From NCBI GenBank assembly GCA_030550015.1, contig JAUQQG010000046.1, positions 1-64,000 of the forward strand: a stretch of 64,000 bases of DNA. Direction: 5' to 3'. The DNA is from a bacterium. Lineage in GTDB: Bacteria; Sysuimicrobiota; Sysuimicrobiia; Sysuimicrobiales; Thermofontiviventaceae. The notes under the pieces are model-generated. The model saw nothing but the letters and a program-made list of their open reading frames with translations, searched no databases and was not told where the DNA came from. Shown piece by piece: positions 43,118 to 56,136 of the stretch. Within the stretch, counting starts at the first letter, position 1. The number at the start of each line of letters is the position of its first letter. A program made the position numbers and the translations under genes.

Positions 43118-43564
43118 CTACCTTGCTCCCTCCCTGATCAAATGGATCGCTGCACGCAGGCCCAAGAGGTAGCTGTATGGACCGAACCCCATCACTTGTC
43201 CCCTGCATACCGGAGACAGGACAAGCCTGTGACGGAACTCCTCCCGTGCGTGAAGGTTGCTCAAGTGAACTTCGACCACAGGGATGGAAAGGCTCGCGAT
43301 GGCATCCCTGAGCGCGTAGCTATAGTGCCCTAACGCTCCGGGATTGATGACAACAGCATCCACAACATTCCTGGCCTGGTGGAGGCGGTCAATGATGGCA
43401 CCTTCGTGGTTGCTCTGAAAGAACTCCACCTCTACGCCCTCGGCCGCCGCAAGAGCCAGGAGACTCTGGTTGATCTCCTCAAGGGTCTGCCGTCCATAGA
43501 TCTCCGGCTGGCGCTCTCCCAGGAGGTTCAGGTTAGGACCATGTACCACAAGGATCCTCGCCAT
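43118..43564 (-). CDS. aroQ: 3-dehydroquinate dehydratase, type II
   Basis: A 148-residue dodecamer-type dehydroquinase. Catalytic features are [16 protein letters not shown] with the active-site Arg and Tyr, [29 protein letters not shown] and [16 protein letters not shown]. It converts 3-dehydroquinate to 3-dehydroshikimate, the step after the AroB half of the upstream fusion. Its start overlaps the end of that fusion gene by 32 bp. Confidence 0.95.
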   Translation of the reverse strand: MARILVVHGPNLNLLGERQPEIYGRQTLEEINQSLLALAAAEGVEVEFFQSNHEGAIIDRLHQARNVVDAVVINPGALGHYSYALRDAIASLSIPVVEVHLSNLHAREEFRHRLVLSPVCRGQVMGFGPYSYLLGLRAAIHLIREGAR

Positions 43565-45137
43565 CCCTCAGGACCTCCTCAAGGATTGAGGTAGGAACGT
43601 CTTCGACGATCTCCACGTGCCCAATGGCTACAGGCAAAGCGAACCGGAGCTTCCCCCCACGTGCCTTCTTATCCAGGGCCATCGCCTCGAGTACTTTCAT
43701 AGGCTCGACGGCTCTGGGCCTTGTGGGGAGACCTATGTGACGCAGGAGCTCCTCCTGACGACGGGCACTTTCCTCAGGGAAGAGCCCCATTCGCCTTGCA
43801 ACCTCTGCTTCTAAGGCCATCCCAATGGCAACGGCCTCCCCGTGCCTGTACCGGAATCCCGCGGCAACCTCAAGCGCGTGCCCGATGGTGTGCCCATAGT
43901 TTAGGACCATCCTTCTGTTTTGATCCCGCTCATCCTCCTCGACGACATGAACTTTCACAGCAACAGCTCGCTTTATGCTCTCGACCAGCGGGTTGGTCTC
44001 AAGGGAGAGAATCCGGCGATGGTTCTGCTCCAGGTGGAGGAAAAGGTCAGGGTCGCCGACTACCCCTGCCTTGACCACTTCCGCCAAGCCTGCACGAACT
44101 TCCCTCTTCGGGAGCGAGCGGAGGAAGGCTACATCCGCCATCACCATGTGGGGTTGGTAGAACGTTCCCACGAGATTCTTGGCTCTAGGATGGTTGACCG
44201 CTGTCTTCCCCCCAATGCTACTGTCCACTTGAGCGAGGAGGGTGGTAGGAAGATGCACGAGGGGGATCCCCCGCATATAGGTCGAAGCGACGAATCCCCC
44301 CACATCTCCGATGACGCCTCCGCCCATTGCGACAAGGATGGAGCTCCTATCTATGCGGGAAGAGGCAAGGCAATCATAGAGGCGCTGCGCTGTACGTAAG
44401 CTCTTGGTCCTTTCCCCAGAGGGGATTGTGATCACCGTCACTTCGTATCCCGAGGCCTCCAGAGCTCTCACCACCATCTCTCCATAGCGGGCATGGAGAT
44501 CTCGATGGGTGAGGAGAGCTACTCTCCGCCCAGAGGCGATTTTCCCCAACGCCCAGCCGAGCAAGCTCACAATTCCCTCTCCGACGTGCACGGGGTAGAC
44601 TCGTTCCCGGGTGCGCACGGTGAGCGTCTCGCACACCCTTTCGCCAAGGCGGTCAAGGCACTCGTTGACGACATCCTCCAGTTCTTTCCCTGTTACATCC
44701 AGGACGATATCGGCATCCCGATAGAGCGGCTCCCTCTCTCGGAGAAGGCGCAATAGGTTTCCTTGGACGTTTCCGGCCAAAAGAGGCCTCCCCTCCGCGC
44801 TTCCCAGGCGTGCAAGGAGCGCCTCTGGCTCAGCAACAAGGGAGATCACGACCCCTGCCTCCCGGAGAAGTTTCCGGTTCTCTGGGCGCAGGACTACCCC
44901 TCCTCCTGTGGCGATGACCTGCCTCTCTCCCAGGCAGACCTCCCCAACGACCTGGGATTCCAGGTGACGGAAATACGCCTCCCCTTGACTCTGAAAGATC
45001 TCCGGGATCGTTCGCCCCTCCCTTGCTTCTACCAAGCCGTCCGTATCCACAAAAGCCCACCCAAGGCGCCCAGCAAGCCTCTCCCCCACCGCGGTCTTCC
45101 CTGTTCCCATGAACCCGATAAGAACGATGTTTCTCAT
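43533..45137 (-). CDS. aroKB: Shikimate kinase / 3-dehydroquinate synthase fusion
   Basis: A 534-residue bifunctional protein. Residues 1-170 are shikimate kinase: P-loop GFMGTGKTA (8-16), [17 protein letters not shown] and [10 protein letters not shown]. From about 175 it is dehydroquinate synthase: [71 protein letters not shown] (metal His) and [10 protein letters not shown]. The two steps are not consecutive in the pathway. Its ATG overlaps the aroC stop by 4 bp. Confidence 0.95.
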   Translation of the reverse strand: MRNIVLIGFMGTGKTAVGERLAGRLGWAFVDTDGLVEAREGRTIPEIFQSQGEAYFRHLESQVVGEVCLGERQVIATGGGVVLRPENRKLLREAGVVISLVAEPEALLARLGSAEGRPLLAGNVQGNLLRLLREREPLYRDADIVLDVTGKELEDVVNECLDRLGERVCETLTVRTRERVYPVHVGEGIVSLLGWALGKIASGRRVALLTHRDLHARYGEMVVRALEASGYEVTVITIPSGERTKSLRTAQRLYDCLASSRIDRSSILVAMGGGVIGDVGGFVASTYMRGIPLVHLPTTLLAQVDSSIGGKTAVNHPRAKNLVGTFYQPHMVMADVAFLRSLPKREVRAGLAEVVKAGVVGDPDLFLHLEQNHRRILSLETNPLVESIKRAVAVKVHVVEEDERDQNRRMVLNYGHTIGHALEVAAGFRYRHGEAVAIGMALEAEVARRMGLFPEESARRQEELLRHIGLPTRPRAVEPMKVLEAMALDKKARGGKLRFALPVAIGHVEIVEDVPTSILEEVLRDGEDPCGTWS

Positions 45138-46252
45138 TCTTTGATCCGTTGCCTATACTCCTCGTAACTCTTTTTGATGTCAGAAAGGTGATCGCCACCG
45201 AACTTCTCCAGCACCGCATCGGCAAGGACAATGGCAACCATTGCCTCGGCCACAACTCCTGCTGCAGGAACCGCGCACACGTCGCTGCGCACGACGACCG
45301 CCTCGACAGGTTCCTTCGTGATGAGGTCCACCGAGCGCAGCGGCTGTAGCAGAGTAGAGAGGGGTTTCATGGCGATGCGGACAACGATGGGCTCCCCGGT
45401 GCTCATTCCACCTTCGATTCCCCCCGCCCGGTTCGTCCCGCGGTAAAACCCCACTCCCTCCTCCCAGAAGATCTCGTCATGAGCTTGCGAGCCCGGTGTG
45501 CGTGCCACGGCGAACCCAAGACCAATTTCCACCCCTTTGATGGCGTTGATGGACATCAAGGCCATAGCGAGCCGTGCATCGAGCTTCCGATCCCAGTGCA
45601 CGTAGCTCCCTAACCCCGGGGGGACGCCCAGGGCAACTACCTCCACAATGCCTCCCAGCGTATCTCCTCTTTCCCTCGCGACGTCGATCGCGGCCATCAT
45701 CTGGCGAGCTGCGTTCGGATCGGCACAGCGCACCTCCGAAGCCTCTGCCGCCTCGCGGAGTTCCTCCCAGCGCTTTGGGCGCCATGTTGCTGCCACTCCA
45801 CCAATTTCTGTAACGTGGCTCAAAATCGAGATCCCTAACTCCTCCAGGAACCGTCGACAGACAGCTCCGGCCGCCACCCGCGCGGCCGTCTCCCTAGCGC
45901 TCGCCCGTTCCAGGACCCGGCGCACATCTCGAAAGTTGTACTTCAATGCACCTGTGAGATCTGCGTGACCAGGCCGCGGCCTTGTGATATCGGGTTCATC
46001 TGGACGCCAATCCCGGTTGGCTATCCACAAGGCGATGGGAGCACCGCTGGTCTCTCCCCGGATCACGCCGGAGAGGATCTCTGCACGGTCCTGTTCGATG
46101 TTCATCCTCGCCCCACGCCCATATCCCAGTTGGCGTCGCTTGAGTTGGACATGAATGTACTCTTCGTGGATGGGCACACCCGCGGGCATGCCCTCTAGGA
46201 TCGCGATAAGACCTTTCCCGTGCGACTCCCCAGCGGTGTAGAAGCGAAGCAT
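45134..46252 (-). CDS. aroC: Chorismate synthase
   Basis: A 372-residue FMN-dependent enzyme making chorismate from EPSP. The N-terminal signature [70 protein letters not shown] and [13 protein letters not shown] are all present. ATG 46252 behind GGGAGGAG fits the family start; the frame continues upstream into aroE. It sits between aroE and aroKB. Confidence 0.96.
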   Translation of the reverse strand: MLRFYTAGESHGKGLIAILEGMPAGVPIHEEYIHVQLKRRQLGYGRGARMNIEQDRAEILSGVIRGETSGAPIALWIANRDWRPDEPDITRPRPGHADLTGALKYNFRDVRRVLERASARETAARVAAGAVCRRFLEELGISILSHVTEIGGVAATWRPKRWEELREAAEASEVRCADPNAARQMMAAIDVARERGDTLGGIVEVVALGVPPGLGSYVHWDRKLDARLAMALMSINAIKGVEIGLGFAVARTPGSQAHDEIFWEEGVGFYRGTNRAGGIEGGMSTGEPIVVRIAMKPLSTLLQPLRSVDLITKEPVEAVVVRSDVCAVPAAGVVAEAMVAIVLADAVLEKFGGDHLSDIKKSYEEYRQRIKE

Positions 46253-46256
46253 CCCT

Positions 46257-47147
46257 CTACTCCTCCCTTTGGTGTGCCCAAAGGCCAACCACCTGCTTCA
46301 TCACAGCGATAGGGGCAGGGCGCCCCGTCCAGATCTCAAAGCTTCTCGCCCCCTGGTAGACGAGCATCGACAAGCCGTTCACCGTTTTCGCCCCCCGCTC
46401 CCTCGCCATTCGCAGGAACGGCGTCTCAGGAGGGTGATAGACGAGGTCCACGACCACCATCCCCTCATGGAAGACGGTAGGATCCTGCAACGGGGACCCT
46501 TCCCCCTTCATCCCAAGACTTGTAGCCTGCACAACGAGGTCGCAGGAGGGAAGCAGCTCCTTCACTTGCTTTCCTTCGAGGGGGAGGAAGAAGAATCGGA
46601 CCTGTGGGAACAACCTCGCCAGATCATCTGCCAGCCGCCGGGCCCGCGCGAGGGTACGGTTCAGGATGATTACCTCCTCTGCGCCTTCCCGCGCCACGGC
46701 TGCACACACCGCCCTCGCACCTCCACCCGCCCCCAAGACTGCAACTCTCCGCCCCGTTGGGACAAACCGCGCTTCCGAGCGCAGCGCTTCGCGAAAGCCA
46801 CTCACATCGGTGTTGTACCCCAAACACTTCCCCTCCACGATGTGGATCGTATTCACAGCACCGATCATTTTTGCCTCCTCCTCCACCTCATCGAGGAGGG
46901 GCAAGACAGGCTCTTTATGGGGAATTGTCACATTCACCCCCACGACACCGAGCGCCCGCAAACCACGGATGGCATCTGGTAACAAGGAAGGGGACACGGG
47001 GAATGGAAGATAACACCAGTTCATGCCGTAGTGCGCGAACGCAGCGTTGTGCATGGGTGGGGAGAGGCTGTGCGAGACAGGATCCCCAATGATCCCCACG
47101 ACCCTCGTCTCTCCATCGATCCTCCAATGCTCAGGTATTCCCATCAT
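46257..47147 (-). CDS. aroE: Shikimate dehydrogenase
   Basis: A 296-residue NADP-dependent enzyme reducing 3-dehydroshikimate. Motifs: [29 protein letters not shown] (catalytic Lys), [16 protein letters not shown] (catalytic Asp), [14 protein letters not shown] (NADP-binding), LNRTLARA and [11 protein letters not shown]. First gene of the aro operon; tandem ATG codons without a clear Shine-Dalgarno, preceded by a consensus promoter. Confidence 0.95.
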   Translation of the reverse strand: MMGIPEHWRIDGETRVVGIIGDPVSHSLSPPMHNAAFAHYGMNWCYLPFPVSPSLLPDAIRGLRALGVVGVNVTIPHKEPVLPLLDEVEEEAKMIGAVNTIHIVEGKCLGYNTDVSGFREALRSEARFVPTGRRVAVLGAGGGARAVCAAVAREGAEEVIILNRTLARARRLADDLARLFPQVRFFFLPLEGKQVKELLPSCDLVVQATSLGMKGEGSPLQDPTVFHEGMVVVDLVYHPPETPFLRMARERGAKTVNGLSMLVYQGARSFEIWTGRPAPIAVMKQVVGLWAHQREE

Positions 47148-47160
47148 GGCTAGCGTTGAG

Positions 47161-47242
47161 AACCTTGCCTTCCTACGATCAGGACGATCTCTGGGTTGTT
47201 TCGATTATATGCAAACCCCACAGGCTTCGCAACCTTGCCTTC
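47161..47242 (-). promoter_or_regulatory. aro operon promoter with paired direct repeats
   Basis: On the minus strand TTGCGA (47232-47227) and TATAAT (47209-47204) are 17 bp apart. GAAGGCAAGGTT occurs twice, at 47242-47231 overlapping the -35 and at 47172-47161 in the leader, 70 bp apart. The spacing and position suggest binding sites for one regulator. The divergent MFS gene starts 53 bp beyond. Confidence 0.6.
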
Positions 47243-47294
47243 TGTGAGGAAACTCCCAGGGGTCGACTGGGGAGCTGTGGAATCTGACCATGGG

Positions 47295-48662
47295 ATGATG
47301 GGAACCCTCGCGAAGGTCCAGACACCACACCATGGGATCACCCGGGTTCTCTACGGCCTCGGGAGCCTTGGGGGAAGCCTTTTGCTCCAGACAGTCCTCC
47401 TCTGGATCTTTTTCTACTATTCTCCACCTCCAGGTTCAGGGCTTCCGCCACGTGTAGCTCCGGGCCTCGTAGGGGTGGCAATGGCGGCAGGACGTCTCAT
47501 CGACGCTCTTGCCGATTTGCCTGTGGCGTTTTGGAGCGACCGGGTGAGGACAAGGTGGGGAAGGCGCAAGCCATTCATCGTCTTGGGCTCTCCCTTTCTC
47601 GTCCTGAGTTTTTTCCTCCTCTGGTCCCCGCCAAAACCCCACCTCGCTCTCGAGAACTTTCTCTACCTGACGCTCCTTCTGTCCTCCTTCTTCTTCCTGT
47701 TCACGCTGGTCATGAACCCGTATGCAGCGCTCCTCCCTGAGATCACCGCGGGAGGGAGAGGGAGAGTTACCACCGCGGCATGGCAGGCAGCGTTCAACCT
47801 TATCGGTGTCGGCGGAGCCTTTGTGCTCTCTTCTTGGCTCTCTATGAGATATGGATTCCCCCGCATGGCTCTCATCCTCGGTGGCCTTGCCCTTCTCGCC
47901 CTGTGGGCCGCAGGAAGCGTACGGGAGGAAGAGCTCGCGGAAGGTGCATGGGGAATCCGGCAGGTTAGGCAAGTTATCCGAGAGGTCCTCGCGATGAAGA
48001 GCTTCCAGATCTACCTTGTAGGACTGAGTTTGATGTGGTTCGGGCTGAGCATGGTCAACCTCTCCCTCGTCTACTTCATTACCATCCTCATGGGTCTCCC
48101 CAAAGAAAAGACAGGTCATGTGCTGGCGGTCTCCCTCCTATGCACCCTTGCGGGGACACCCCTTGTTCCCTGGACCGTCAAAACCTTGGGGAAACGCAGG
48201 ACCCTCCTTGCGGCCCTTGGGGTCATCTTGTTTGTTTTGCCTTTGCTCTCTACGCTTGGGCTGTGGCCCTTCCCCCTCAGCCCTGCCGTGCAGGGGTACC
48301 TTCTCGTCGCGGCATCAGGGCTTCCTCTCGCAGTTCTTTTCGTCCTCCCCAATGCTCTCCTCGCAGACATCGCTGAGGATCACGGTAAGACTCGTGGGGT
48401 GCGACACGAAGCTCTCTTCTTTGCGTTCCAGGGACTTGTATTTAACGGAACGACAAGCCTCGCAGCGGCAACCCTTGGGGGAATCCTCCAGGTGCTTGGG
48501 TACGCACCACCACATGCGCTTGGCCTCCGGGCGGTCCCGATGGTAGCCGCCGCGTTTGTTGCCACTGGAGCGATTGTATTCCTTCGCTATCCAGAGAAGG
48601 AACTTTACTCCTTCAAGAAGAGCTGTGGGGCACGCTCGAGCTCGGCCAAGATCGCCAAGTAA
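47295..48662 (+). CDS. MFS transporter, GPH (glycoside/sugar:cation symporter) type
   Basis: A 455-residue membrane protein with about 12 helices. DALADLPVAFWSDRVRTRWGRRKPFIVLGSPF, given in parts, is the signature loop between helices 2 and 3 of the GPH family (MelB, sucrose transporters): D-x-x-x-D-x-P-x-A-x-W-S-D then RTRWGRRKPF. MNPYAALLPEI is also family-typical. The substrate is probably a sugar or glycoside. The start is uncertain (ATG 47295 or 47298, weak Shine-Dalgarno). Its end overlaps convergent rsgA by 58 bp. Confidence 0.8.
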   Translation: MMGTLAKVQTPHHGITRVLYGLGSLGGSLLLQTVLLWIFFYYSPPPGSGLPPRVAPGLVGVAMAAGRLIDALADLPVAFWSDRVRTRWGRRKPFIVLGSPFLVLSFFLLWSPPKPHLALENFLYLTLLLSSFFFLFTLVMNPYAALLPEITAGGRGRVTTAAWQAAFNLIGVGGAFVLSSWLSMRYGFPRMALILGGLALLALWAAGSVREEELAEGAWGIRQVRQVIREVLAMKSFQIYLVGLSLMWFGLSMVNLSLVYFITILMGLPKEKTGHVLAVSLLCTLAGTPLVPWTVKTLGKRRTLLAALGVILFVLPLLSTLGLWPFPLSPAVQGYLLVAASGLPLAVLFVLPNALLADIAEDHGKTRGVRHEALFFAFQGLVFNGTTSLAAATLGGILQVLGYAPPHALGLRAVPMVAAAFVATGAIVFLRYPEKELYSFKKSCGARSSSAKIAK

Positions 48663-49549
48663 CTGGCATACCGCTCTGGGTGAACCTTTCCTTCTTCAAC
48701 CCCTCGCTTTACAGCACACCCAGGCTCGGCGACATGCAAACAATCGGGAAAGGTGCAGGAGCCCCGAAGAGCTCGGATCTCCGGGAAGAGGTCTTGGAGC
48801 CTTTCGCGGGGGATGTGGAGGACCTCAAGAACTTGGACCCCGGGTGTGTCCACAACAAAGCCTCCAGAGCTGAGAGGGAGCAACTCAGCCGTTGTTGTAG
48901 TATGCCGCCCTTTTTGTGCGCGCGCGCTGATCTCCCCAACACGCCGGCCGAGCCCAGGCTGGATGGCGTTGAGTAGGCTACTCTTTCCCACCCCCGAAGG
49001 ACCCACGAGGATGGAGATGCGATCCCGGAGGATGGCTTTCAGGTGGTCCAACCCCTCTCCGGTGCGCGCGCTCGTGAATACAACCTGATAGCCTATGGCA
49101 CGGTAGCGCGCTGCGAGCTCTTCCGGGATGCCAAGGTCGACCTTGTTCAGACACAGGATGGGCACCAAACCCTCAGCCTCTGCAAGGACAAGGAAGCGGT
49201 CGATGAAGGCAGGTGAAGGATCAGGAGCACGAGCAGCAAACACGACCACTGCCTGATCCACGTTCGCGGCGAGTACTTGGCGGATCTTCGGGTTGCGTGG
49301 GGAGGCCTTCGAAAGGGTAGAAGCGCGTGGGAGGATCTCCTCAATCACCCCCGTCCCATCCGGCAGCAGAGTGATCGTCACGTGATCGCCCACAACCACG
49401 GGACTTGTCTCCATGCGACGTTCCCTTTTCACGCGCCCGCGCAGCACGCACTGGACCGTTCTCCCGCCAGTGTACACAAAACAGAACCCACCAACCACCT
49501 TGACCACTGTGCCCTGAACCCTCTCTTGAAGAAGAGCTGGAGGGCACAT
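48605..49549 (-). CDS. rsgA: Ribosome small subunit-dependent GTPase A
   Basis: A 314-residue circularly permuted GTPase for 30S subunit maturation. An N-terminal OB-fold is followed by G4 NKVD, G5-like TSA, G1 GPSGVGKSSL, G2 KGRHTTT and G3 DTPG, then a zinc knuckle (C-x6-C-x-H-x5-C, as in CTFPDCLHVAEPGC). It lies 11 bp after gyrA on the same strand. The last 58 bp overlap the convergent MFS gene. Confidence 0.93.
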   Translation of the reverse strand: MCPPALLQERVQGTVVKVVGGFCFVYTGGRTVQCVLRGRVKRERRMETSPVVVGDHVTITLLPDGTGVIEEILPRASTLSKASPRNPKIRQVLAANVDQAVVVFAARAPDPSPAFIDRFLVLAEAEGLVPILCLNKVDLGIPEELAARYRAIGYQVVFTSARTGEGLDHLKAILRDRISILVGPSGVGKSSLLNAIQPGLGRRVGEISARAQKGRHTTTTAELLPLSSGGFVVDTPGVQVLEVLHIPRERLQDLFPEIRALRGSCTFPDCLHVAEPGCAVKRGVEEGKVHPERYASYLAILAELERAPQLFLKE

Positions 49550-49560
49550 ACTTCCCTTGA

Positions 49561-52008
49561 TTACTCCTCCTTTCCCGAAACCTTGGCGACGGCAGCTACC
49601 CTATCATCTTCGCCAACCTTGATGATCCGCACACCCTGGGCGTTGCGACCCATGATCGAGAGATCTTTGCCGGGACACCGGAATACAATCCCTTTGGTCG
49701 TGACAATGAGGATCTCGTCCTCGTCGTCAATGGCGCGGATGGTCACAACGTGTCCGTTCTTCCTCCCGATCCGGATATTTCGGACACCCTTGCCGCCGCG
49801 GCGCTGGAGTGGATACGCCTCCACGGGGGTCCGCTTGCCGTATCCCAGATCGGTAACTGTGAGCAACGTCCTCCCTTCATGGACCTCGGCGACGCCGACA
49901 ACCTCATCCCCCTGGCGCAGCCGGATGGCCCTCACTCCCCGAGCGGCCCGTCCCATCTCCCGGATGTCCTTCTCGTGGAAGCGGATGGCCTGTCCCAGAC
50001 GCGTTGCGAGCACCAGTTCCTTTGTCCCATCTGTGTGGCGTACCCCTACCAGCTCATCCCCCTCGTCAAGGGCCACAGCGATCACCCCTGCCCGTCTGGC
50101 ATGGATGAACTCCATGAGACCCGTCTTCTTAGCAAACCCATACTTGGTCACCATGAAAAGATGACCAGCCTCCTCAAAGCTGCGCAGCCCAATGACCGCA
50201 TTGACGCGTTCTCCTCCTGAGATTCCCACGAGGTTTGACAGCGCAACCCCCCGCGCAGTGCGTCCTGCCTCTGGGACCTCATAGGCCTTGAGACGGTATA
50301 CCTTCCCGCGATCTGTGAAGAAGAGGAGGAAGCTATGGTTGGTGGTCACGACGGCATGTTCCACCACATCCTCCTCCCTGGTCTCCATCCCCATGATGCC
50401 CCTCCCGCCACGACGCTGGCTACGGTAGACATCAAGGGGCTGCCGCTTGATATACCCGAAGCGCGTCAGGGTGACCACCACAGGCGTGTCAGCGATGAGG
50501 TCCTCTGCCTCCAGTTCTGCTTCCTTGGCCAGGATTCGCGTACGTCGCTCGTCCCCGTACCTCTCCTTGATCTCCAAGAGCTCCTGGCGAACGATCCCAA
50601 GGATCTTACGGGGATCGAGAAGGATCTCGCGAAGGGAGGCGATGCGCTTAAGGAGTTCGCGGTGCTCTTCTTCGAGCTTCTCCCGCTCGAGAGCCGTCAG
50701 GCGCTGCAGGCGCATCTCCAGGATAGCGTCGGCCTGGACCTCCGAAAGACCAAACTTCGAGGCGAGTCCTTTCCTCGCAGAAGGGACATCCTTGGACTTC
50801 CGGATGAGGGCAAGGACCTCGTCCAAATGCTGAAGCGCAATGTGCAAACCCTCCACGATATGCAGGCGCTGCTCAGCCTTGGATAGCTCGTGCCGAATCC
50901 TGCGCTCCGTCACCACTCTCCGATGCTCGAGGTAATGAGTAAGCAGTTCTTTCAAGGTGAGGATGCGCGGGATGCCGTCCACCAGTGCGAGCATAATCGC
51001 CCCAAAGCTCGTCTGCATCTGGGTGTGTTTGTAAAGCTGGTTCAGAACGATCTGGGGGTTGGCATCCCGGCGGAGCTCAATGACGATCCGTAACCCCTCA
51101 CGGTCGCTCTCGTCGCGGAGGTCGGTGATCCCCGTCACCTTCTTCTCCCGGACGAGGCCCGCGATGCGTTCAATAAGAGCCGCCTTGTTGACCATGTAGG
51201 GGATCTCGGTGACCACAATCGCCGTTCGTCCGCCCCGCAACTCCTCAATGGTGGCCTTTGCGCGGATGGGGATGGAACCCTTCCCCTTCAGGTACGCATC
51301 CCGGATGCCTTCCTTCCCCAGGATGAGCCCTCCCGTAGGGAAGTCCGGCCCCTTGACGATCTTCAAGAGGTCCTCAGGATCTGCGGCATAGCCTTTCTCT
51401 GGGTCCCACCGGTCCACAAGGTAGACAAGGGCATCCACCAGCTCGGAGAGGTTGTGGGGAGGGATGTTCGTAGCCATCCCCACCGCAATCCCACTTGCCC
51501 CGTTCATGAGCAGGTTGGGGACGCGCGCCGGGAGCACCGTGGGTTCCATCATGGTCTGGTCAAAGTTGGGCATGAAGTCCACGGTCTCTTTGTCGATGTC
51601 CGCCAGCATCTCCATGGCAATGGAAGAAAGCCTAGCCTCGGTATAGCGCATCGCCGCAGGAGAGTCCCCGTCCACAGACCCGAAGTTCCCCTGCCCATCC
51701 ACCAGTGGGTACCGGAAGGAAAACTCCTGGGCCATCCGCACAAGTGCTTCGTAGACAGGGGCATCCCCATGAGGATGGTACCGGCCCATGACATCCCCAA
51801 CGATACGGGCGCACTTCTTGTAGGCGGCATCCGGGCGCAATCCTAACTCCAGCATCCCGTAGAGGATCCTGCGCTGAACGGGCTTGAGACCGTCGCGCAC
51901 GTCCGGGAGTGCCCGGCTCACAATCACCGACATGGCGTAATCGAGGTAGGAAGCTTTCATCTCCTCCTCGATGGGCCGCGGGATGACCTTGGACTCCTCC
52001 ATTGCCAT
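49561..52008 (-). CDS. gyrA: DNA gyrase subunit A
   Basis: An 815-residue GyrA. The catalytic Tyr lies in AMRYTEARL, and the quinolone region reads [18 protein letters not shown] with Ala and Glu at the positions of E. coli Ser83 and Asp87. The C-terminal pinwheel starts with the GyrA-box [11 protein letters not shown], which identifies gyrase over topoisomerase IV. It introduces negative supercoils with GyrB. GGGGAAG precedes the ATG; it lies 154 bp after gyrB, and that spacer holds no gene. Confidence 0.96.
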   Translation of the reverse strand: MAMEESKVIPRPIEEEMKASYLDYAMSVIVSRALPDVRDGLKPVQRRILYGMLELGLRPDAAYKKCARIVGDVMGRYHPHGDAPVYEALVRMAQEFSFRYPLVDGQGNFGSVDGDSPAAMRYTEARLSSIAMEMLADIDKETVDFMPNFDQTMMEPTVLPARVPNLLMNGASGIAVGMATNIPPHNLSELVDALVYLVDRWDPEKGYAADPEDLLKIVKGPDFPTGGLILGKEGIRDAYLKGKGSIPIRAKATIEELRGGRTAIVVTEIPYMVNKAALIERIAGLVREKKVTGITDLRDESDREGLRIVIELRRDANPQIVLNQLYKHTQMQTSFGAIMLALVDGIPRILTLKELLTHYLEHRRVVTERRIRHELSKAEQRLHIVEGLHIALQHLDEVLALIRKSKDVPSARKGLASKFGLSEVQADAILEMRLQRLTALEREKLEEEHRELLKRIASLREILLDPRKILGIVRQELLEIKERYGDERRTRILAKEAELEAEDLIADTPVVVTLTRFGYIKRQPLDVYRSQRRGGRGIMGMETREEDVVEHAVVTTNHSFLLFFTDRGKVYRLKAYEVPEAGRTARGVALSNLVGISGGERVNAVIGLRSFEEAGHLFMVTKYGFAKKTGLMEFIHARRAGVIAVALDEGDELVGVRHTDGTKELVLATRLGQAIRFHEKDIREMGRAARGVRAIRLRQGDEVVGVAEVHEGRTLLTVTDLGYGKRTPVEAYPLQRRGGKGVRNIRIGRKNGHVVTIRAIDDEDEILIVTTKGIVFRCPGKDLSIMGRNAQGVRIIKVGEDDRVAAVAKVSGKEE

Positions 52009-52162
52009 TGCTCTTCCCCTCAGTTTTCTTGGGTTCTCAGGGCACGCCGTCCCCTTTTGGAAAGCCTTCTCTTTGTTCCCTCTCGAGGTTCTCTAGGAGT
52101 CTTCCCAATGCCTGGAAAACCTGAGAAGCAACAGCAAACACATGACGCATTTGCTGGACCCC

Positions 52163-54446
<2,284 letters not shown>

Positions 54447-54473
54447 CTCCATACCTCCCCTCGTTCCCCTCTG

Positions 54474-54794
54474 CTATTCCCCTTCCCTACTCGCGACGAC
54501 GAACCGGATATCTTCAAGGACCTTTGCTCCAACCCTGCGATGGATTTCCTCTATGAGCTCTTTGCGACGCAGGGAGAGCTCTTGCGCCCAGACAGGGTGG
54601 CTCGTGACCACGATAAGGACGCCGTTTTGGACAGATCGAGCCCAGGCAACCCGTGCTACCTCCTGGCCAACTACTTCCTCCCAGAGGTGTTGCGCGAGCG
54701 CAGCAGCCGCAATCCTTGCCCACTCCTGACCAGGTCCACTGCGGCGAAGGACTTCTTGAATGGGAGTTAGCTCCGAACGCCTTCTCCGGCCCAT
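54474..54794 (-). CDS. dciA: DciA-like protein (DUF721)
   Basis: A 106-residue DUF721 protein: IQEVLRRSGPGQEWARIAAA, LWEEVVGQEVARVAWA and GVLIVVTSHPVWAQELSLRRKELI. DciA helps load the replicative helicase in bacteria lacking DnaC or DnaI. Its position between recF and gyrB, close to oriC, is as in Actinobacteria. It overlaps the end of recF by 28 bp. Confidence 0.83.
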   Translation of the reverse strand: MGRRRRSELTPIQEVLRRSGPGQEWARIAAAALAQHLWEEVVGQEVARVAWARSVQNGVLIVVTSHPVWAQELSLRRKELIEEIHRRVGAKVLEDIRFVVASREGE

Positions 54795-55882
54795 TGGGAG
54801 ACCCTCCCTGCATGGATGGAAAACACCTTCGCCGTGAGTCCTTCCAGCGCTGGAGATGGGAGAGAGGTTGCTGTCACCAAGACCTGGGGACCATGCGCGA
54901 CCCGCGCAAGTAACCCAGATTGGCGGTTAAGGTCAAGTTCAGCAAGGACGTCATCGAGGAGGAGCACGGGCTCCTCCCCCAGCTCCTGGCGGAAGACTTC
55001 CCACTCCCCAAGCCGCCAAGCAAGCATGGCTGCTACCTGTTGCCCTCGTGACCCGTAGGCGCGCAAGTCAAGCCCACCCACACGGAATACAACCTCATCC
55101 CTGTGTGGGCCGGTGAGCGTTGACCTACGCTGTTCCTCCAACTTCCGGAATCGCTTTAGGGCAGCTCGTCCAGCTTCTCCTACCTCCTGTGAGGTGGTGC
55201 CGTCCCAAGAAGGAAGAAAGTGCACCTCAAGGGACTCCTGTCCTCCTGTGAGCTCTTGATAGGCCTGGCTCACAAGGGGAGCTAAGCGCCTCAGAAAGCC
55301 ATGCCTTCGTACAGTAAGGACAACCCCATGGAGAATAAGCTGCTCATCCCATGGTTCGAGCTCTCGGAAAAACCCCTTTCTGAGCAGGGAGTTCCTTTGG
55401 TGGAGAGCGCGTCCGTAGCGGACGAGCGTACCATAGTAGGGGCGACTCACTTGCACCAGGGCCTCGTCCAGGAGCCGTCGGCGGAGAGCTGGCGCCCCCT
55501 GCAAGACCTCCTGGTCGTGGGCCCATGCAAGGATCACGGGGATGTGCCCTAAGAATTCCCCACGCGATACTCCCTTCCCATTGACGCGGAGCTCCTTAAA
55601 GAAGCCGGGCACTCGCCAGAGCATAACATCCAGGGATTCCTCACGCGTCCCGTGTCGGACGCGGGCTCGTAAGAGCGCGCGCTCTTGGAAGCAGTTGATC
55701 ACCTCCGCCTCCTTTCGTGCCCGCGGCGATCTTCCTGTTGCCACCATGTAAACGGCCTCAATAAGACTTGTCTTCCCTTGGGCATTGCCCCCGATCAAGA
55801 AATTTAACCCCTCCCCAGGATCTATTCGCACATGGCCAAGGTTCCGGAACCCCTGGGCCTCGAATTCCAGGAGAGTAGCCAT
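54767..55882 (-). CDS. recF: DNA replication/repair protein RecF
   Basis: A 371-residue SMC-like ATPase that loads RecA at gaps: Walker A GGNAQGKTSLIEA (32-44), signature YGSRGQQVAAML, Walker B LLLDDVLAELD. FRNL and the early EFEAQGF strand fit RecF. It lies 38 bp after yaaA in the replication cluster. Confidence 0.94.
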   Translation of the reverse strand: MATLLEFEAQGFRNLGHVRIDPGEGLNFLIGGNAQGKTSLIEAVYMVATGRSPRARKEAEVINCFQERALLRARVRHGTREESLDVMLWRVPGFFKELRVNGKGVSRGEFLGHIPVILAWAHDQEVLQGAPALRRRLLDEALVQVSRPYYGTLVRYGRALHQRNSLLRKGFFRELEPWDEQLILHGVVLTVRRHGFLRRLAPLVSQAYQELTGGQESLEVHFLPSWDGTTSQEVGEAGRAALKRFRKLEEQRRSTLTGPHRDEVVFRVGGLDLRAYGSRGQQVAAMLAWRLGEWEVFRQELGEEPVLLLDDVLAELDLNRQSGLLARVAHGPQVLVTATSLPSPALEGLTAKVFSIHAGRVSQWAGEGVRS

Positions 55883-55920
55883 CTCTTCTCACCTAATAAT
55901 ATCAAACTTTTGTTCGGTAT

Positions 55921-56136
55921 TCAAGGGACGGAAACGATATACGTCCCTCTGCCCTCTACCTCCACAATGTCTCCTGGGTATAGGGTACGTCCACGACGGC
56001 GCTCTACCTCCCCATTTACCCGGACAAAACCTTGGGCAATGAGGACTTTCGCCTGTCCACCGGTCTGGACGATCCTGGCCCACTTGAGGAATTGGCCCAG
56101 CTCAATCGTAGGAGTATGGATAAGAACCCTATGCAT
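55921..56136 (-). CDS. yaaA: S4-domain protein YaaA
   Basis: A 71-residue RNA-binding S4 protein: IELGQFLKWARIVQTGGQAK then IAQGFVRVNGEVERRRGRTLYPGD, as in YaaA/RlbA between dnaN and recF. Its role is probably ribosome-linked. It overlaps dnaN by 8 bp. Confidence 0.88.
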   Translation of the reverse strand: MHRVLIHTPTIELGQFLKWARIVQTGGQAKVLIAQGFVRVNGEVERRRGRTLYPGDIVEVEGRGTYIVSVP

